A stretch of 64,000 nt of DNA, taken from the NCBI GenBank assembly GCA_964020155.1, contig OZ026562.1, positions 1-64,000 of the forward strand. The letters run 5' to 3'. Positions 63,903 to 64,000 of the stretch are shown piece after piece. The notes under the pieces were generated by a model. That model was not told the origin of the DNA, ran no database searches, and saw only the letters and a list, made by a program, of their open reading frames with translations. The stretch's first letter is position 1. The number at the start of each line of letters is the position of its first letter. The DNA is from Chondrilla cf. caribensis. Lineage: Eukaryota; Porifera; Demospongiae; Chondrillida; Chondrillidae. Made by a program: the position numbers and the translations under genes.

Positions 63903-64000
63903 TAAGTCCCTACACAAACTCGATCTATTTGCGGTCACGCCCAAAAATACGTCACCCCTTAAAATAGCCACGCACTCTGTAAAGCGAGACGTGGCAGATT

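Overview
This window is the left end of a eukaryotic chromosome, read from the telomere inwards. It opens with about 1 kb of C-strand telomere repeat (CCCTAA)n, the TTAGGG type used by metazoans. About 28 kb of subtelomeric satellite and duplicated repeats follow, and then a compact gene-rich arm. The genes are animal genes: a GLIS-type zinc-finger factor, a forkhead factor, SPATA1, TRAPPC13, ZRANB2, GFER, mitochondrial CLPP, GLDC and RPL37. Introns are mostly short and intergenic spacers are often 50-250 bp. A cysteine-synthase (CysK-type) gene and a TdcB/IlvA-like threonine/serine dehydratase are also present, which vertebrates lack. Together this suggests an early-branching animal, most likely a sponge. 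The phylum is an inference; the sequence alone does not prove it.

Layout. 1-1039: telomere. 1040-3640: 51 copies of a 51-bp satellite that itself carries a telomere-like CTAACCCTAG. 3641-4680: short unique DNA with a MITE-like element (4093-4633). About 4683-23530: some 54 copies of a 347/360-bp satellite with two interspersed monomer types. 23536-24185: a 190-bp tandem repeat. 24198-25328: a segmental duplication whose partner lies at 30378-31946. 25329-28885: a second satellite block, part of it arranged as 719-bp dimers. 29135-30073: a TA-flanked element with terminal inverted repeats that contains a decayed HIRAN-domain ORF. 30758-31202 and 34069-34505: two copies of a tRNA-derived SINE-like element.

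The gene arm starts at about 31.9 kb. In order: CysK-like cysteine synthase (-), GLIS-like zinc finger (-), GFER (+), SPATA1-like (+), CLPP (-), ZRANB2 (+), TRAPPC13 (+), forkhead factor (+), GLDC (-), threonine/serine dehydratase (-), RPL37 (-). I rebuilt the exon structures by hand from GT..AG boundaries, phase continuity and family resemblance. Every model closes to a whole number of codons: 332, 623, 143, 777, 228, 458, 427, 402, 1004, 416 and 97 aa.

How they fit together. Three PLP enzymes of serine/glycine/threonine/cysteine metabolism lie on the same strand within 31 kb, and GLDC and the dehydratase are direct neighbours. GFER, CLPP and GLDC are mitochondrial proteins in known families. 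GLIS/GFER and CLPP/ZRANB2 are divergent pairs with 132 and 48 bp between start codons, so they probably share promoters.
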